In this document: positions 27,289 through 35,805 of the stretch, piece after piece
How positions within the stretch are numbered: position 1 is the first letter of the stretch
Layout of the letters: every line of letters begins with the position of its first letter
From: Verrucomicrobiia bacterium DG1235
Lineage (GTDB): Bacteria; Verrucomicrobiota; Verrucomicrobiia; Opitutales; Opitutaceae
NCBI GenBank assembly: GCA_000155695.1
Contig: DS990592.1
Coordinates: 3,782,335-3,846,334 of the forward strand
Length of the DNA stretch: 64,000 bases
Direction: 5' to 3'
Notes under the pieces: model-generated
The model's database searches: none
The model's input: only the letters and a program-made list of their open reading frames with translations
What the model was told of the DNA's origin: nothing
Program-made: the position numbers and the translations under genes

Positions 27289-28005
27289 AACAGTCCCTCC
27301 CATTTCTCCCCAAATCCCCCAAAGAGCAACGACAATTCTCCTCCCAGAAAACTAGCCCCACCTTCCCTTGAGCACGTCGCAATGGTAGGGCGTGGCCACC
27401 GCGCCGCACCTAACCCACCCCAACTGCAACCGCTAAGCTAACTCCACCTTCCTCATCCTCACTGTCGGCTTCGTCGCCATCCCATCCGGCATCACCGCCC
27501 ACCACCCAAACCCGTTAAGAAATGGAAGAGACTACGACTCAAACGATAATTCCAAGGATCGATAAATAGCCCGTCCCTATTTTTCTCTTTTGCTCAAAGT
27601 CGAGCCTGCTCCCTAAGGCTCCCAGTAAAAAGTAAGCGGAGCATTTTGCCCATTGCTACTGCTGTTGTTGATCCTGAAGAAAATTTATTCCCATTCTTAA
27701 CCGGAACATTGCAACGCATGAACATGAGATAGTGGCGTTCAGAGCTGTCGCTATTTCGCTAGTGGCGAAGAACCGAGAAGCCCGTGAACAATCGCCCTCC
27801 GCAGCCGCCCTTCTTCGCCAAACTCTCTCTAAAACAAACCTGTAAACAGGCCGCCGATTCCTCCCAGCTTTCGCTCGCTTCACAAATAAAAGGGGGGAGC
27901 CACAATCGAATTCCCTGGGGCAATTGAAACTTTGCAGACGAATCGGCCAAACGGGGTTTGAATATTGCTACATCCAAAGCGGATCAAAAAACACGCCGCT
28001 GACTA
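27289..28005. other. Long intergenic region with a repeat and possible gene debris
   Basis: About 720 bp without a gene I can support. It contains the second GGTAG-type repeat (27384). It also has a 23-codon minus-strand frame ending at 27613 whose last residues (NGQNAPLTFYWEP) look like the end of an exported verrucomicrobial protein; this may be the remnant of a decayed gene. The only longer frames (75 codons at 27656-27883, 72 at 27759-27977, both minus) overlap each other and show no recognisable features. The 3' part must contain the promoter of the DUF3667 gene. Confidence 0.4.
27384..27427 (+). repeat. GC-rich GGTAG-type intergenic repeat, copy 2
   Basis: Begins GGTAGGGCGTGGCCACCGCG and continues with CCGCACCTAACC and CCAACTG. 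It is the counterpart of the copy at 26185, on the other side of gpsA and in direct orientation. Confidence 0.6.
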
Positions 28006-28833
28006 ATGACTTTGGAAGACTCAACTCGCCACTGCAAAAACTGTGGAGCGCCCCTTGATGCGGAATTCTGCTCACGCTGCGGCCAACGAGACCTCGATTT
28101 TCGTCGAGATTGGCGAGGCCTCACCAGCGAGTTCTTCTCATCCATGTTCAACTTAGACGGCCGAGTTCCTCGCGGCATATTCGAGTTGCTCTTTCGACCT
28201 GGCTATAATGCGAAACTCTTCCTCGAGGGAAAGCGGGTGAGCCAGATTCCTCCGCTGCGGCTGTTTCTCTTTTCGAGCCTCATCTACTTCATATGGCTCA
28301 CCTCTGGAGCCAGCATTTCAATAGCCGAAGGGATCGCCGAGGGGATCGCCGATGAGATGATTGAAGAGAGTGGCCTAGAAAACGACGAGAGCACGTCCGA
28401 CAGAGGCCTAGCAGAAAAATTGGAGAATCCCGATGCCATCATGGCAGAGTTCAACAACTGGCTCCCACGCGTGTTCTTGTTGAGCGTACCCGCTCTCGCT
28501 TTGGTGACGCGATTCCTATTCCGGAAACAAGAATTCGCGCTGCTAGAGCATCTCATAGTCGCCATGCAGCTTCTGACATTTGTCATGCTGTGGCGGCTCT
28601 TAAGTTCCGCGATCGCTTGGCTCAGCTCATTCGTCTCGCAGCCCATTTCCGATCACATTGAGGACGTATTGGCTATTTGGATATTGCTTTATCCAATATT
28701 CGCCCTCCGTAGAATCTTCGCCCTCAGCTGGCCGAAATCTATTGTAGCAACGCTCTTCCTCGTACCTCTCTTTGTCACATTGTTCGGAATTGGAGTCGCA
28801 GCGGTAATGGTCCTCGCTATCTGGATCTCCTAG
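28006..28833 (+). CDS. DUF3667-type membrane protein with N-terminal zinc-ribbon motif
   Basis: 275 residues. The N terminus has a CKNCG...CSRCGQ zinc-ribbon pair (about 10-29), followed by the family's FNLDGRVPRGIFELLFRPGY segment and QIPPLRLFLFSSLIYF with the first transmembrane helix. An acidic insert (about 105-145) carries two near-identical GIA-E/D units (EGIAEGIADEM). Three or four further transmembrane helices follow, up to the C terminus. This order is typical of DUF3667, whose function is unknown. It is monocistronic. The upstream 700 bp are gene-free. Confidence 0.8.
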   Translation: MTLEDSTRHCKNCGAPLDAEFCSRCGQRDLDFRRDWRGLTSEFFSSMFNLDGRVPRGIFELLFRPGYNAKLFLEGKRVSQIPPLRLFLFSSLIYFIWLTSGASISIAEGIAEGIADEMIEESGLENDESTSDRGLAEKLENPDAIMAEFNNWLPRVFLLSVPALALVTRFLFRKQEFALLEHLIVAMQLLTFVMLWRLLSSAIAWLSSFVSQPISDHIEDVLAIWILLYPIFALRRIFALSWPKSIVATLFLVPLFVTLFGIGVAAVMVLAIWIS

Positions 28834-28973
28834 AAACGAGACAAAACGTTTTCATTTCAGAGCAGCCGACTCACCAAGCTGCCCAAACGAGTCTGTTCGG
28901 CTACATGATGACCTATGTTCGCACCGCGAACCCTGACACTTTCAGGGAATTCAGGATGCCACTTGGTTCCATT

Positions 28974-29000
28974 TGTTCGCGAGCAAGCTCGCGCCCACAC
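28974..29000. repeat. Short palindromic intergenic element
   Basis: TGTTCGCGAGCAAGCTCGCG followed by CCCACA. The core CGCGAGC-AA-GCTCGCG (28978-28993) is a perfect palindrome. Elements of exactly this type recur between genes in many bacterial chromosomes (REP-like). It abuts the transaldolase terminator. Confidence 0.55.
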
Positions 29001-29031
29001 AAAAAAACACGCCCTTCACAGGACGTGCTTT
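29001..29031 (-). terminator. Rho-independent terminator of tal
   Basis: On the minus strand an AAGCACGTCC / GGGCGTGTTT stem with TGTGA loop ends in seven T residues, 29 bp after the tal stop. Confidence 0.8.
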
Positions 29032-29060
29032 CAAATTAAAAACTCGCTGCGTCGAAAAGC

Positions 29061-30032
29061 TTAGAACTTTCCTTCGATCATCTTCTCGAGCTTGACGATG
29101 TCCTTGGCGAAGTTGCGAATGCCTTCGGCCGTCTTTTCAGTCGCCATCGCGTCTTCATTGAACATCCAGCGGAAGCTATTCTCGTCCATATCGATCTTCT
29201 CGATGTCCTTGGACTGAGAATTCGCCTCATTGAGCTTTTCCTCAACGAGCTCGTTCGAGCTTGCCAGCTCTTCTAGTAAATTCGGCGAAATGGTCAGCAA
29301 GTCGCAACCAGCGAGCTCTAGGATCCCTCCCTTGTTGCGAAAGCTCGCGCCCATGACTTCCGTCTTGTATCCAAATTTCTTATAGTAGTCGTAGATCGCT
29401 TGCACGGAAAGTACGCCGGGATCTTCCGCTGGCTCGAATGTTCTGCCCTCCTTCGCCTTGTACCAGTCCATGATACGGCCGACGAAGGGCGAGATAAGCG
29501 TGACTCCCGACTCCGCGCAGTGAACTGCCTGAGCCATGGAGAAGAGCAGTGTAAGGTTACAATGGATACCCTCCTTTTCCAATTCTGCAGCCGCATTGAT
29601 GCCTTCCCAAGTGGAAGCGATTTTTATGAGGATACGATCTCGGGAAATTCCCTTTTTCTCATAGAGAGCGATAATCTCCTTCGCTTTCGCGATCGTGGCT
29701 TTCGTATCGAAAGATAGACGAGCATCTACCTCGGTCGAGACGCGACCGGGCACGATATTCAGAATCTCAATACCGAAGCGAACGAGAAGCTCATCCATGA
29801 TCGCGTCTATCCGTGCTGCTGTTGGCATGCTCGAGTCATCTGCTTCTTTGATCGAAGCGTCTACGATAGCTGCATACTCTTCTTTTTCAGCAGCCTTGAG
29901 AATGAGGCTTGGATTCGTTGTCGCGTCGCGCGGCTCGAATTCCTTCATCGTTTGGAAATCGCCAGTGTCGGCTACGACGACTGTGAATTTCTTTAGTTGC
30001 TCGAGTTGATTTAGTGATGTTGCGTCAGACAT
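29061..30032 (-). CDS. tal: Transaldolase (TalB-type)
   Basis: Pentose-phosphate pathway enzyme moving a dihydroxyacetone unit from sedoheptulose-7-P to glyceraldehyde-3-P. The 323 residues are close to E. coli TalB over the full length: [11 protein letters not shown] and [13 protein letters not shown] near the start, [16 protein letters not shown], the Schiff-base lysine in [13 protein letters not shown] (about residue 134), [26 protein letters not shown] and VMGASFRN. The standard start ATG is at 30032. Single gene with its own terminator, divergent from the SIS gene. Confidence 0.96.
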   Translation of the reverse strand: MSDATSLNQLEQLKKFTVVVADTGDFQTMKEFEPRDATTNPSLILKAAEKEEYAAIVDASIKEADDSSMPTAARIDAIMDELLVRFGIEILNIVPGRVSTEVDARLSFDTKATIAKAKEIIALYEKKGISRDRILIKIASTWEGINAAAELEKEGIHCNLTLLFSMAQAVHCAESGVTLISPFVGRIMDWYKAKEGRTFEPAEDPGVLSVQAIYDYYKKFGYKTEVMGASFRNKGGILELAGCDLLTISPNLLEELASSNELVEEKLNEANSQSKDIEKIDMDENSFRWMFNEDAMATEKTAEGIRNFAKDIVKLEKMIEGKF

Positions 30033-30162
30033 AAAGCGTAGTTGAGGTTTTTAGTTAAGCTTTTGAGATAAGAAGGAACAGGAAACCCTCTCTGGGTCCA
30101 CCGCAAATCCCCTTGTTTCTTTACCGTTTAGCAACATTCTACGGCCCAAACGAATTTTATTC

Positions 30163-30885
30163 ATGCTGAAGGAGAACTATTTTAAATCGTCCCAAGTCCT
30201 GCTGGAACGCGTCTACTTGCAAAACCAAGCAGAGATCGAACGCCTCGCTCCTCTCATCGCGAAGTCGATCGCGGAAGGCGGTGTTATCCATACCTTCGGA
30301 AGCGGACATTCCGAAATCATTGGCCGTGAAATGGTCGGAAGAGCCGGCGGCCTCGTTTGCGTGAGCGCGATTCTGGATACAACCGGAGGCTTCATCGAAA
30401 ACTTGGAAGGCTACGGCCGAGAGCTGGCCGCCCGCTACGATCGCAACCATGGTCTTCATGCCGGCGAGTTCATTATCGTCATCTCCAACTCTGGCAAAAA
30501 CTGTTCGCCCATCGAAGTCGCCCTCTACGCCAAAGAGAAGGGCTTGAAAGTGATCGCTCTGACCTCGGTCGGCATGGCTCAACAGGTCAAAACGACTCAC
30601 TCTGGCGGCAAGATGCTGCATGAAGTTGCGGACTTCGTTTTCGATAACTGCGGGAGCTTCGGCGACGCGATCGTAGAGCTGCACGAAAAGGGCAAGTTCG
30701 CGGGTCCGACTTCTACCATGGCAGGAGCCTTAATTATCAATCTGCTGCAAATGGAGATTCTCGACGAGTTGCAAAAGCTTGGCGTCGCCGCTCCCCTCCT
30801 GCGCAGCCAAAATACGGAAGGCGCGATGGAGGCAAACCGCGAACTCGCCCGCAGCTATAAGGGACGACTTAGCAAGCCGCTTTGA
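30163..30885 (+). CDS. SIS-domain protein (UPF0309-type phosphosugar-binding protein)
   Basis: 240 residues with a sugar-isomerase (SIS) fold. The phosphosugar-binding loop FGSGHSEIIGREMVGRAGGL lies near residues 45-64, and VISNSGKNCSPIEVALYAKE near 106-125 contains the second binding serine. A C-terminal helical part includes GPTSTMAGALIINLLQME. The pattern matches the UPF0309 branch, which is related to N-acetylmuramate-6-phosphate etherase and GmhA-like isomerases. The substrate is not known. No phosphotransferase or kinase gene neighbours it, so the pathway cannot be inferred. Confidence 0.85.
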   Translation: MLKENYFKSSQVLLERVYLQNQAEIERLAPLIAKSIAEGGVIHTFGSGHSEIIGREMVGRAGGLVCVSAILDTTGGFIENLEGYGRELAARYDRNHGLHAGEFIIVISNSGKNCSPIEVALYAKEKGLKVIALTSVGMAQQVKTTHSGGKMLHEVADFVFDNCGSFGDAIVELHEKGKFAGPTSTMAGALIINLLQMEILDELQKLGVAAPLLRSQNTEGAMEANRELARSYKGRLSKPL

Positions 30886-31002
30886 CAGCGAGGGGAATTC
30901 ACATTGAATCAATTGCGTAAACCAACGCAGCCATACGGCATTGAGCATTGCGTTTCAGCGCGTATCTGCTGAATCGTAGGCACCATAAGCGGCTTAGCAA
31001 AA

Positions 31003-31353
31003 ATGTTTCAGGTTACCTTTAGCGAACAATCCCTCAGAGAGTTGGAAAAGCTGCCAACGCTCAAACAACTCGCCGTCATCGATCCGCTCAGCAATCTGAC
31101 CGAGTACCAGCTCAACCATCCGGAAGAGCCGCTCGGCTCCTTCAAGAGGAACGGCAAGCTGGTTTTCCGTCTTCGCTCAGGCGAACACCGCATCTACTTC
31201 GAGCGGGACAACGGATCACTAAAAACGATCTGCATTTTGCACAAGAACACGCTTACCGACTTTATCTACCGGACAAAGCTACCCATCTCCGAGGAACAGC
31301 TCGCCGAGCAGCATTCGTCTTTCTGGAAATACCTCGACTCCCTCAAACACTAA
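31003..31353 (+). CDS. RelE/ParE-like toxin-fold protein without a neighbouring antitoxin
   Basis: 116 residues. The first 90 follow the RelE/ParE pattern: VTFSEQSLRELEKLP, a short helical hairpin, LGSFKRNGKLVFRLRSGEHRIYFE (the strand bearing the typical RxRxGxxRI arginines), and ICILHKNTLTDFIY. A C-terminal helical extension of about 25 residues is not typical of the toxins. No antitoxin-like gene lies upstream or downstream; pssA begins 14 bp later, suggesting co-transcription. It may be a domesticated member with a housekeeping role. Toxin function is unproven. Confidence 0.75.
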   Translation: MFQVTFSEQSLRELEKLPTLKQLAVIDPLSNLTEYQLNHPEEPLGSFKRNGKLVFRLRSGEHRIYFERDNGSLKTICILHKNTLTDFIYRTKLPISEEQLAEQHSSFWKYLDSLKH

Positions 31354-31367
31354 GCCGCCCCACCCAT

Positions 31368-32237
31368 TTGGACGAAGAGCCCGAACTCGAACCGAAGGAA
31401 ATCGTCAAACTCGACGCTTCCCAAGCCAGCAAAATTTACCTGCTTCCCAACCTATTCACAGCAGGCAACCTATTCTTCGGCTTCCTTGCCATTAAAAGCT
31501 GCATCCAAGCCCGCTACGGTATGGGCCTGGAAAACTCCGATTTCGATTCCAACGCTCTTTTTCGCCAAGCCGTGCTTTTTATTCTCGGCGGCATGGCCTG
31601 TGATGCGCTCGACGGGCGGGTCGCTCGACTAGGCGGGCGCGAATCCATCTTCGGCAAGGAGTTCGACTCGATCGCCGACATCGTCACCTTCGGCCTGGCC
31701 CCAGCCATGATGGTGCTATTTCTGATTCTCAATCCTGCGGAGAACGAAGACTACTCTACCAAAGCAGGCTTCTTCCTCGCCTTTATCTACCTGCTTTGCG
31801 CCGCCGTTCGGCTCTCGCGATTCAACGTCATCACTCACCCCGCCGTTCGTTCTAAAAAGCTAAAGGAGGCCGACGGCGATTTTCTCGGCCTGCCTGTACC
31901 TGCCGCCGCCGGAATGATCGCCACCATCGTCCTGGTCCTCACCAAGCACGACGCCCTGCGAGACTTCGCGATCGGCCTGCCATTCCTCATGCTGCTCATC
32001 TCCTACCTGATGATCAGCAACGTCCGCTACCCGTCCTTCAAGAACATCGACTGGCACACCCAGATTCGCTTCACGACCTTCGTAGCGGTCCTCGTCGTTG
32101 GCGGGCTTATCTACTTCTCCCGGGAGTACACCCTCGTTCTTGGGTTCATCAGCTACATATTCTACGGAATCGTACGCCACCTTCTCCGGCTCAGACGCAT
32201 CGCGAGAGCCAAATCCAAGCCCTCCAAACAAGTGTAA
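31368..32237 (+). CDS. pssA: CDP-diacylglycerol-serine O-phosphatidyltransferase
   Basis: Makes phosphatidylserine, the precursor of phosphatidylethanolamine. The 289-residue membrane protein has the full CDP-alcohol phosphatidyltransferase signature DGX2ARX8GX3DX3D (DGRVAR...G...DSIAD, about residues 83-105) and about eight hydrophobic helices. The chosen start is a TTG at 31368 (acidic leader DEEPELEPKE), since no ATG precedes the conserved LPNLFTAGNLFFGF. It ends just before the AT-rich region ahead of dnaN. Confidence 0.93.
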   Translation: MDEEPELEPKEIVKLDASQASKIYLLPNLFTAGNLFFGFLAIKSCIQARYGMGLENSDFDSNALFRQAVLFILGGMACDALDGRVARLGGRESIFGKEFDSIADIVTFGLAPAMMVLFLILNPAENEDYSTKAGFFLAFIYLLCAAVRLSRFNVITHPAVRSKKLKEADGDFLGLPVPAAAGMIATIVLVLTKHDALRDFAIGLPFLMLLISYLMISNVRYPSFKNIDWHTQIRFTTFVAVLVVGGLIYFSREYTLVLGFISYIFYGIVRHLLRLRRIARAKSKPSKQV

Positions 32238-32496
32238 ATCGATTGCTAACAACTTGGGCAAAACCGACCAACAAGCTGGTAAGATCACTTTTTTTTTAAC
32301 ATATCCTTTTTTGCGACCAAACATCCCTACAGGGCTTGAACATTTTGAATCACCCCTTAGTCATTGGTTTTCACACCTTTAAGCCACTTATCACTGATAT
32401 TCACAGACCATATGAATACTGGTGTTTATCTTAATTAATTAACTAACTATTCATTGGAATTGTCAGAAACTCCAATAACCAGCTAACTCGTCCCCA
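32238..32496. other. AT-rich candidate replication origin upstream of dnaN
   Basis: 259 bp between pssA and dnaN, with no coding frame and much higher AT than the surroundings. It contains a run of nine T residues (32289-32298 area) and TTAATTAATTAACTAAC (about 32430-32447). It also has two 8/9 matches to the DnaA box TTWTNCACA in the same orientation, GTTTTCACA (32367-32375) and ATATTCACA (32397-32405), whose starts are 30 bp apart. The gene order pssA-dnaN and the strand-composition switch nearby support an origin, but only two imperfect boxes are seen. It must also hold the dnaN promoter. Confidence 0.4.
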
Positions 32497-33639
32497 ATGA
32501 AGTTCAAAATCCACCGTGATCATTTCAGCAACGGCCTCCAGCAAGTCCTCAACGTCGTCGGTTCCAAGGCAACCATGCCGATCCTGAGCAACGTGCTCAT
32601 CGAAGCTGAAGGCGACACGATCTCGCTAACGACCACCAACCTCGACCTCGGCATCTGCGCTCGCATCAAGGCGACGATCGAGGAGGAAGGCGCCGTCACC
32701 CTCCCGGTCAAGCGACTTGCCACCATCGTCAAGGAACTTCCCAACAGCGACGTTAAGGTTGAGGCCTCCCCCAGCAACCAGGTCAAAATCGCCTCTGGCG
32801 GATCGAATTTCAAAATCATGGGCATCAGCCGCGAAGAGTTCCCCGCACTTCCGGAATTCAGCGACGACCGTTCCTTCACCATCGAGCAGGGAACCTTGGC
32901 TGGGATGATCAAGAGCGTCTCCTACGCTCAGTCCAGCGACGAGACCCGCTACATGCTCAACGGCGTGTTCTTCAATTTCCTCGAGCCGGAAGAAGGCGCC
33001 TCCGGTCGCCTGAGCCTAGTGGCTACCGATGGACGTCGCCTCGCCAAAACCGATCATGAAATGGAAGTCGGCGAGGGAATGTCCGGAAGCCTTATCCTTC
33101 CCGCGAAAACCGTGTCCGAGCTGGTTCGCCTCCTCGACAAGGGGGAAAACCTCAAGATCGCCTTTAACGATCGTCGAGTCGCTTTCCAGATCCACACCAA
33201 GGACGATTCCGACGGTTTCGTCGGTGACATCCACCTCGTTTCCAAAGTAGTGGAAGGCAATTACCCGAATTACCAACAGGTTATTCCCAAGGAAACTCAC
33301 CAGCGCATCAAGGTCGAGCGCGAGCTCTTCCTTCAGTCGATTCATCGCGCGGCCCTCGTCACCACCGACAAGTCCAACCAGGTCAAGATTCAGATCTCGA
33401 ACAATCTTATGGAGCTTTCCGCATCGAGCCCCGACTTCGGCGAGTCTCACGAATCGCTGGCCATCGATTACAGCGGTCCCGATCTTCAAGTCGCTTTCAA
33501 TCCTCAGTTCCTCATGGATCCGCTTAAGGCCCTCACTAAGGATGAGCTCTTCTTCGAGCTGAAGGACGAAGTGAGCCCCGGAGTATTCAAGACGCTGGAA
33601 AGCTTCCTCTGCGTGATCATGCCGGTCCGTTTGACCTAG
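32497..33639 (+). CDS. dnaN: DNA polymerase III beta subunit (sliding clamp)
   Basis: Forms the ring clamp that tethers DNA polymerase to its template. 380 residues comprise three repeated clamp domains. Family marks are [16 protein letters not shown] near 23-38, the TTNLDLGI strand, [27 protein letters not shown], and the C-terminal [13 protein letters not shown]...VIMPVRL, which is the canonical end. dnaA and recF are not adjacent. The clean terminator downstream shows it is transcribed as a short unit. Confidence 0.96.
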   Translation: MKFKIHRDHFSNGLQQVLNVVGSKATMPILSNVLIEAEGDTISLTTTNLDLGICARIKATIEEEGAVTLPVKRLATIVKELPNSDVKVEASPSNQVKIASGGSNFKIMGISREEFPALPEFSDDRSFTIEQGTLAGMIKSVSYAQSSDETRYMLNGVFFNFLEPEEGASGRLSLVATDGRRLAKTDHEMEVGEGMSGSLILPAKTVSELVRLLDKGENLKIAFNDRRVAFQIHTKDDSDGFVGDIHLVSKVVEGNYPNYQQVIPKETHQRIKVERELFLQSIHRAALVTTDKSNQVKIQISNNLMELSASSPDFGESHESLAIDYSGPDLQVAFNPQFLMDPLKALTKDELFFELKDEVSPGVFKTLESFLCVIMPVRLT

Positions 33640-33662
33640 GCTGACACTGATCGTTTTCATCG

Positions 33663-33693
33663 AAAGACTCGCCTAGTACGGCGAGTCTTTTTT
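33663..33693 (+). terminator. Rho-independent terminator of dnaN
   Basis: A perfect 11-bp stem (AAAGACTCGCC / GGCGAGTCTTT) with a six-base loop is followed by further T residues, 23 bp after the dnaN stop. Confidence 0.9.
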
Positions 33694-33837
33694 GTCTCGA
33701 AAAGGAGTGTTCTTTTAGATCTCAAGGCGATCGCGTTTGCGGTGTTTTATCGCCATCCTCTTCCGTTCTCTACCGTTTTTTGATTGAGGCGCTGCTCAAC
33801 AAGCTTCTATTTGCTGCCCCTATTTTGTAATTTCACT

Positions 33838-34728
33838 ATGTTGGAACAAGCTACCCTATCACCCTTTGCAGAGATTTTTGTCTACGCCTGCGTCGGCCTC
33901 TCGATCGTCTTTGGTCTGCTCAATAGCAGAGTCTCGTCCCTAAAGATCTCCGTTCTAAATCGCTGGGCTCGGTGGATGGGGGTAGCATTTGGAGCGGCTT
34001 ATCTCGTCTTCGACGCGGGTTGGTTAAACCGTCCGTTCTGGGTGATCGGAGCGCTTTTCTTTCTCGGTTGGCTTCTTGTCGAGACCCTTTATACTTGGTT
34101 GGCAATCAACGCTTTAAGCAAAAGCTCTCTCTCTTTGTTTCCTCGCTTTTCCGAAAATACGACGGGAGAAGAATGGCCCGCCCAAAAGAAGCTAATCGAA
34201 ATCAAAGACTGGCTGAAGACCAAGGGATTCACGCGTACGAAGGCCCTCCTGGCCGATGTGGGGCATGGCATCCATATTCGCTCTACTGTCTTTCAAAGCG
34301 AAGATAACAAAACGCGTTTTCAGATCCTTTTTGTCCCTCAAAATAATGGCGATATTGGTTTCTGTTTCTCGTTCTCATCGGAAAGCGAATCGGGTGAACG
34401 CTTTGTAACGGACAATCTCTATATGCCTTATGGCGGATTTTATCCGGAAAACTGGTCGGTAATTCGAAAGCCTTGGGCCCGTAATGTCGTAAGCCTCTTC
34501 AAGATTCACCAACAACGCATCTCCAAGGCGAAGCTTGTGGATTATGATGCCGATCCAATCGATGAACTGAATCAGCAGCAACGTGAATTGGAAAAGACAA
34601 ACCTAGAGGCGGGGTTTCTCGTTCCGCACAATTTGCAGGAGGAGCACGGACGCATTACCTGGGAAGGCCGTTATCGCGTCTGGAAAGAGGTTTGGATGCT
34701 CAACTACTTTGGCATCTCAATGGCTTAG
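33838..34728 (+). CDS. Membrane-anchored protein of unknown function
   Basis: I do not recognise a family. From the ATG at 33838 it has 296 residues; a TTG 54 bp upstream is possible but gives an atypical leader. Three hydrophobic helices lie at about residues 8-30, 45-62 and 65-92. A soluble C-terminal domain follows, rich in aromatic residues (FLVPHNLQEEHGRITWEGRYRVWKE at the end, given here only in part for orientation). There is no signal-peptide cleavage site. It is convergent with moaA, 11 bp apart. Confidence 0.65.
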   Translation: MLEQATLSPFAEIFVYACVGLSIVFGLLNSRVSSLKISVLNRWARWMGVAFGAAYLVFDAGWLNRPFWVIGALFFLGWLLVETLYTWLAINALSKSSLSLFPRFSENTTGEEWPAQKKLIEIKDWLKTKGFTRTKALLADVGHGIHIRSTVFQSEDNKTRFQILFVPQNNGDIGFCFSFSSESESGERFVTDNLYMPYGGFYPENWSVIRKPWARNVVSLFKIHQQRISKAKLVDYDADPIDELNQQQRELEKTNLEAGFLVPHNLQEEHGRITWEGRYRVWKEVWMLNYFGISMA

Positions 34729-34739
34729 TCGGCACTCCC

Positions 34740-35753
34740 TTACCCGCCAATATAAGACATCTCTACTTTCTTTGTGCCGTTTAAGGCTTTGCCATTGCTG
34801 CGATCTTCCGAATATTGATCGTCGCGAGATATCCAAAGCTTGGATACGAAATTTGTAAATTCTTCTTGGTCTATTCCATCGCGAATTCGCTTCTTCAAAT
34901 CGGTCCCGGCCGTAGCGAAAAGACAGGTGTAGAGTTTGCCTTGAGCGGATAGCCGAGCTCGATTGCAATTGCCGCAAAACGGATTCGTAATAGAAGTTAT
35001 GATACCGAATTCGCTGCCGGTATCGGTAAATCGATAGCGCGAAGCGACTTCTCCGCGATAGTCGGGATCAACCGGCTCAAATTCGTAGCGACTCCCTATC
35101 GTTTCGAGAATCTGCTTGGCTGGTATTACTTGATCCATCTTCCATCCATTGGTTTCGCCCACATCCATGAATTCGATGAAGCGAAGCGTGATCCGCCGCT
35201 CGCGGAAATAATTCACCATGGGCAAAACATCCATCTCGTTGACGCCAAGTTTAGCGACCATGTTGATCTTGATTGGCAGACCCGCTTTTTCAGCAGCGTC
35301 GATTCCACGAAGCACGGCTTCGGGTGAGGAACGTCCTCCGCTCATTTGAGCGAAACGTTCTGTATCCAAACTGTCGAGACTAATGTTTATTCGCTTCAGT
35401 CCAGCGTCTTTCAGCTTTTGCGCATAGCGCGGCAGCAGCGATGCATTCGTAGTAAGAGAAATGTCCTCGATGCCCGTATCGTTTGCGATGCCAGCTATTA
35501 GCTCGCTCAAATCCGGACGAAGCAAGGGTTCCCCGCCCGTTAGGCGAATTTTCTTAACTCCCAGCTTTGCGAAACTACGAGTAGCGAAAATGATCTCCTC
35601 GTTGCTGAGCATCGCTCCCTTAGGAAGAAAAGCGTAGTCGGGGCCAAAGATTTCCTTTGGCATACAGTAGGAGCAGCGAAAATTGCACTGGTCCGTGACC
35701 GAGATCCGCAGATCACGCAAAGGTCGATTAAACTTATCCGCTACACGGTTCAT
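34740..35753 (-). CDS. moaA: GTP 3',8-cyclase MoaA (molybdenum cofactor synthesis)
   Basis: Radical-SAM enzyme catalysing the first step of molybdopterin synthesis. In 337 residues it has the N-terminal 4Fe-4S motif CNFRCSYC (about 23-30), the LTGGEPLLRPD segment (about 71), the C-terminal second cluster FCGNCNRARLSAQGKLYTCL (about 260-279), and the C-terminal double glycine (MSYIGG) needed for activity. No other moa gene is adjacent except cinA, whose N-terminal domain is related to MoaB/MogA. cinA lies 52 bp upstream on the same strand and may be co-transcribed with it. Confidence 0.96.
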   Translation of the reverse strand: MNRVADKFNRPLRDLRISVTDQCNFRCSYCMPKEIFGPDYAFLPKGAMLSNEEIIFATRSFAKLGVKKIRLTGGEPLLRPDLSELIAGIANDTGIEDISLTTNASLLPRYAQKLKDAGLKRINISLDSLDTERFAQMSGGRSSPEAVLRGIDAAEKAGLPIKINMVAKLGVNEMDVLPMVNYFRERRITLRFIEFMDVGETNGWKMDQVIPAKQILETIGSRYEFEPVDPDYRGEVASRYRFTDTGSEFGIITSITNPFCGNCNRARLSAQGKLYTCLFATAGTDLKKRIRDGIDQEEFTNFVSKLWISRDDQYSEDRSNGKALNGTKKVEMSYIGG

Positions 35754-35805
35754 TCAACTAGGCAGTAAGGAAAAGGCTGCACGAAAGGTAAAGTCACAAA
35801 CTTGC

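Noticed and set aside
33640-33837. Origin of replication in the spacer after dnaN
   Set aside because: It holds only a strong terminator and no DnaA-box-like sites; the AT-rich spacer before dnaN is the better candidate.
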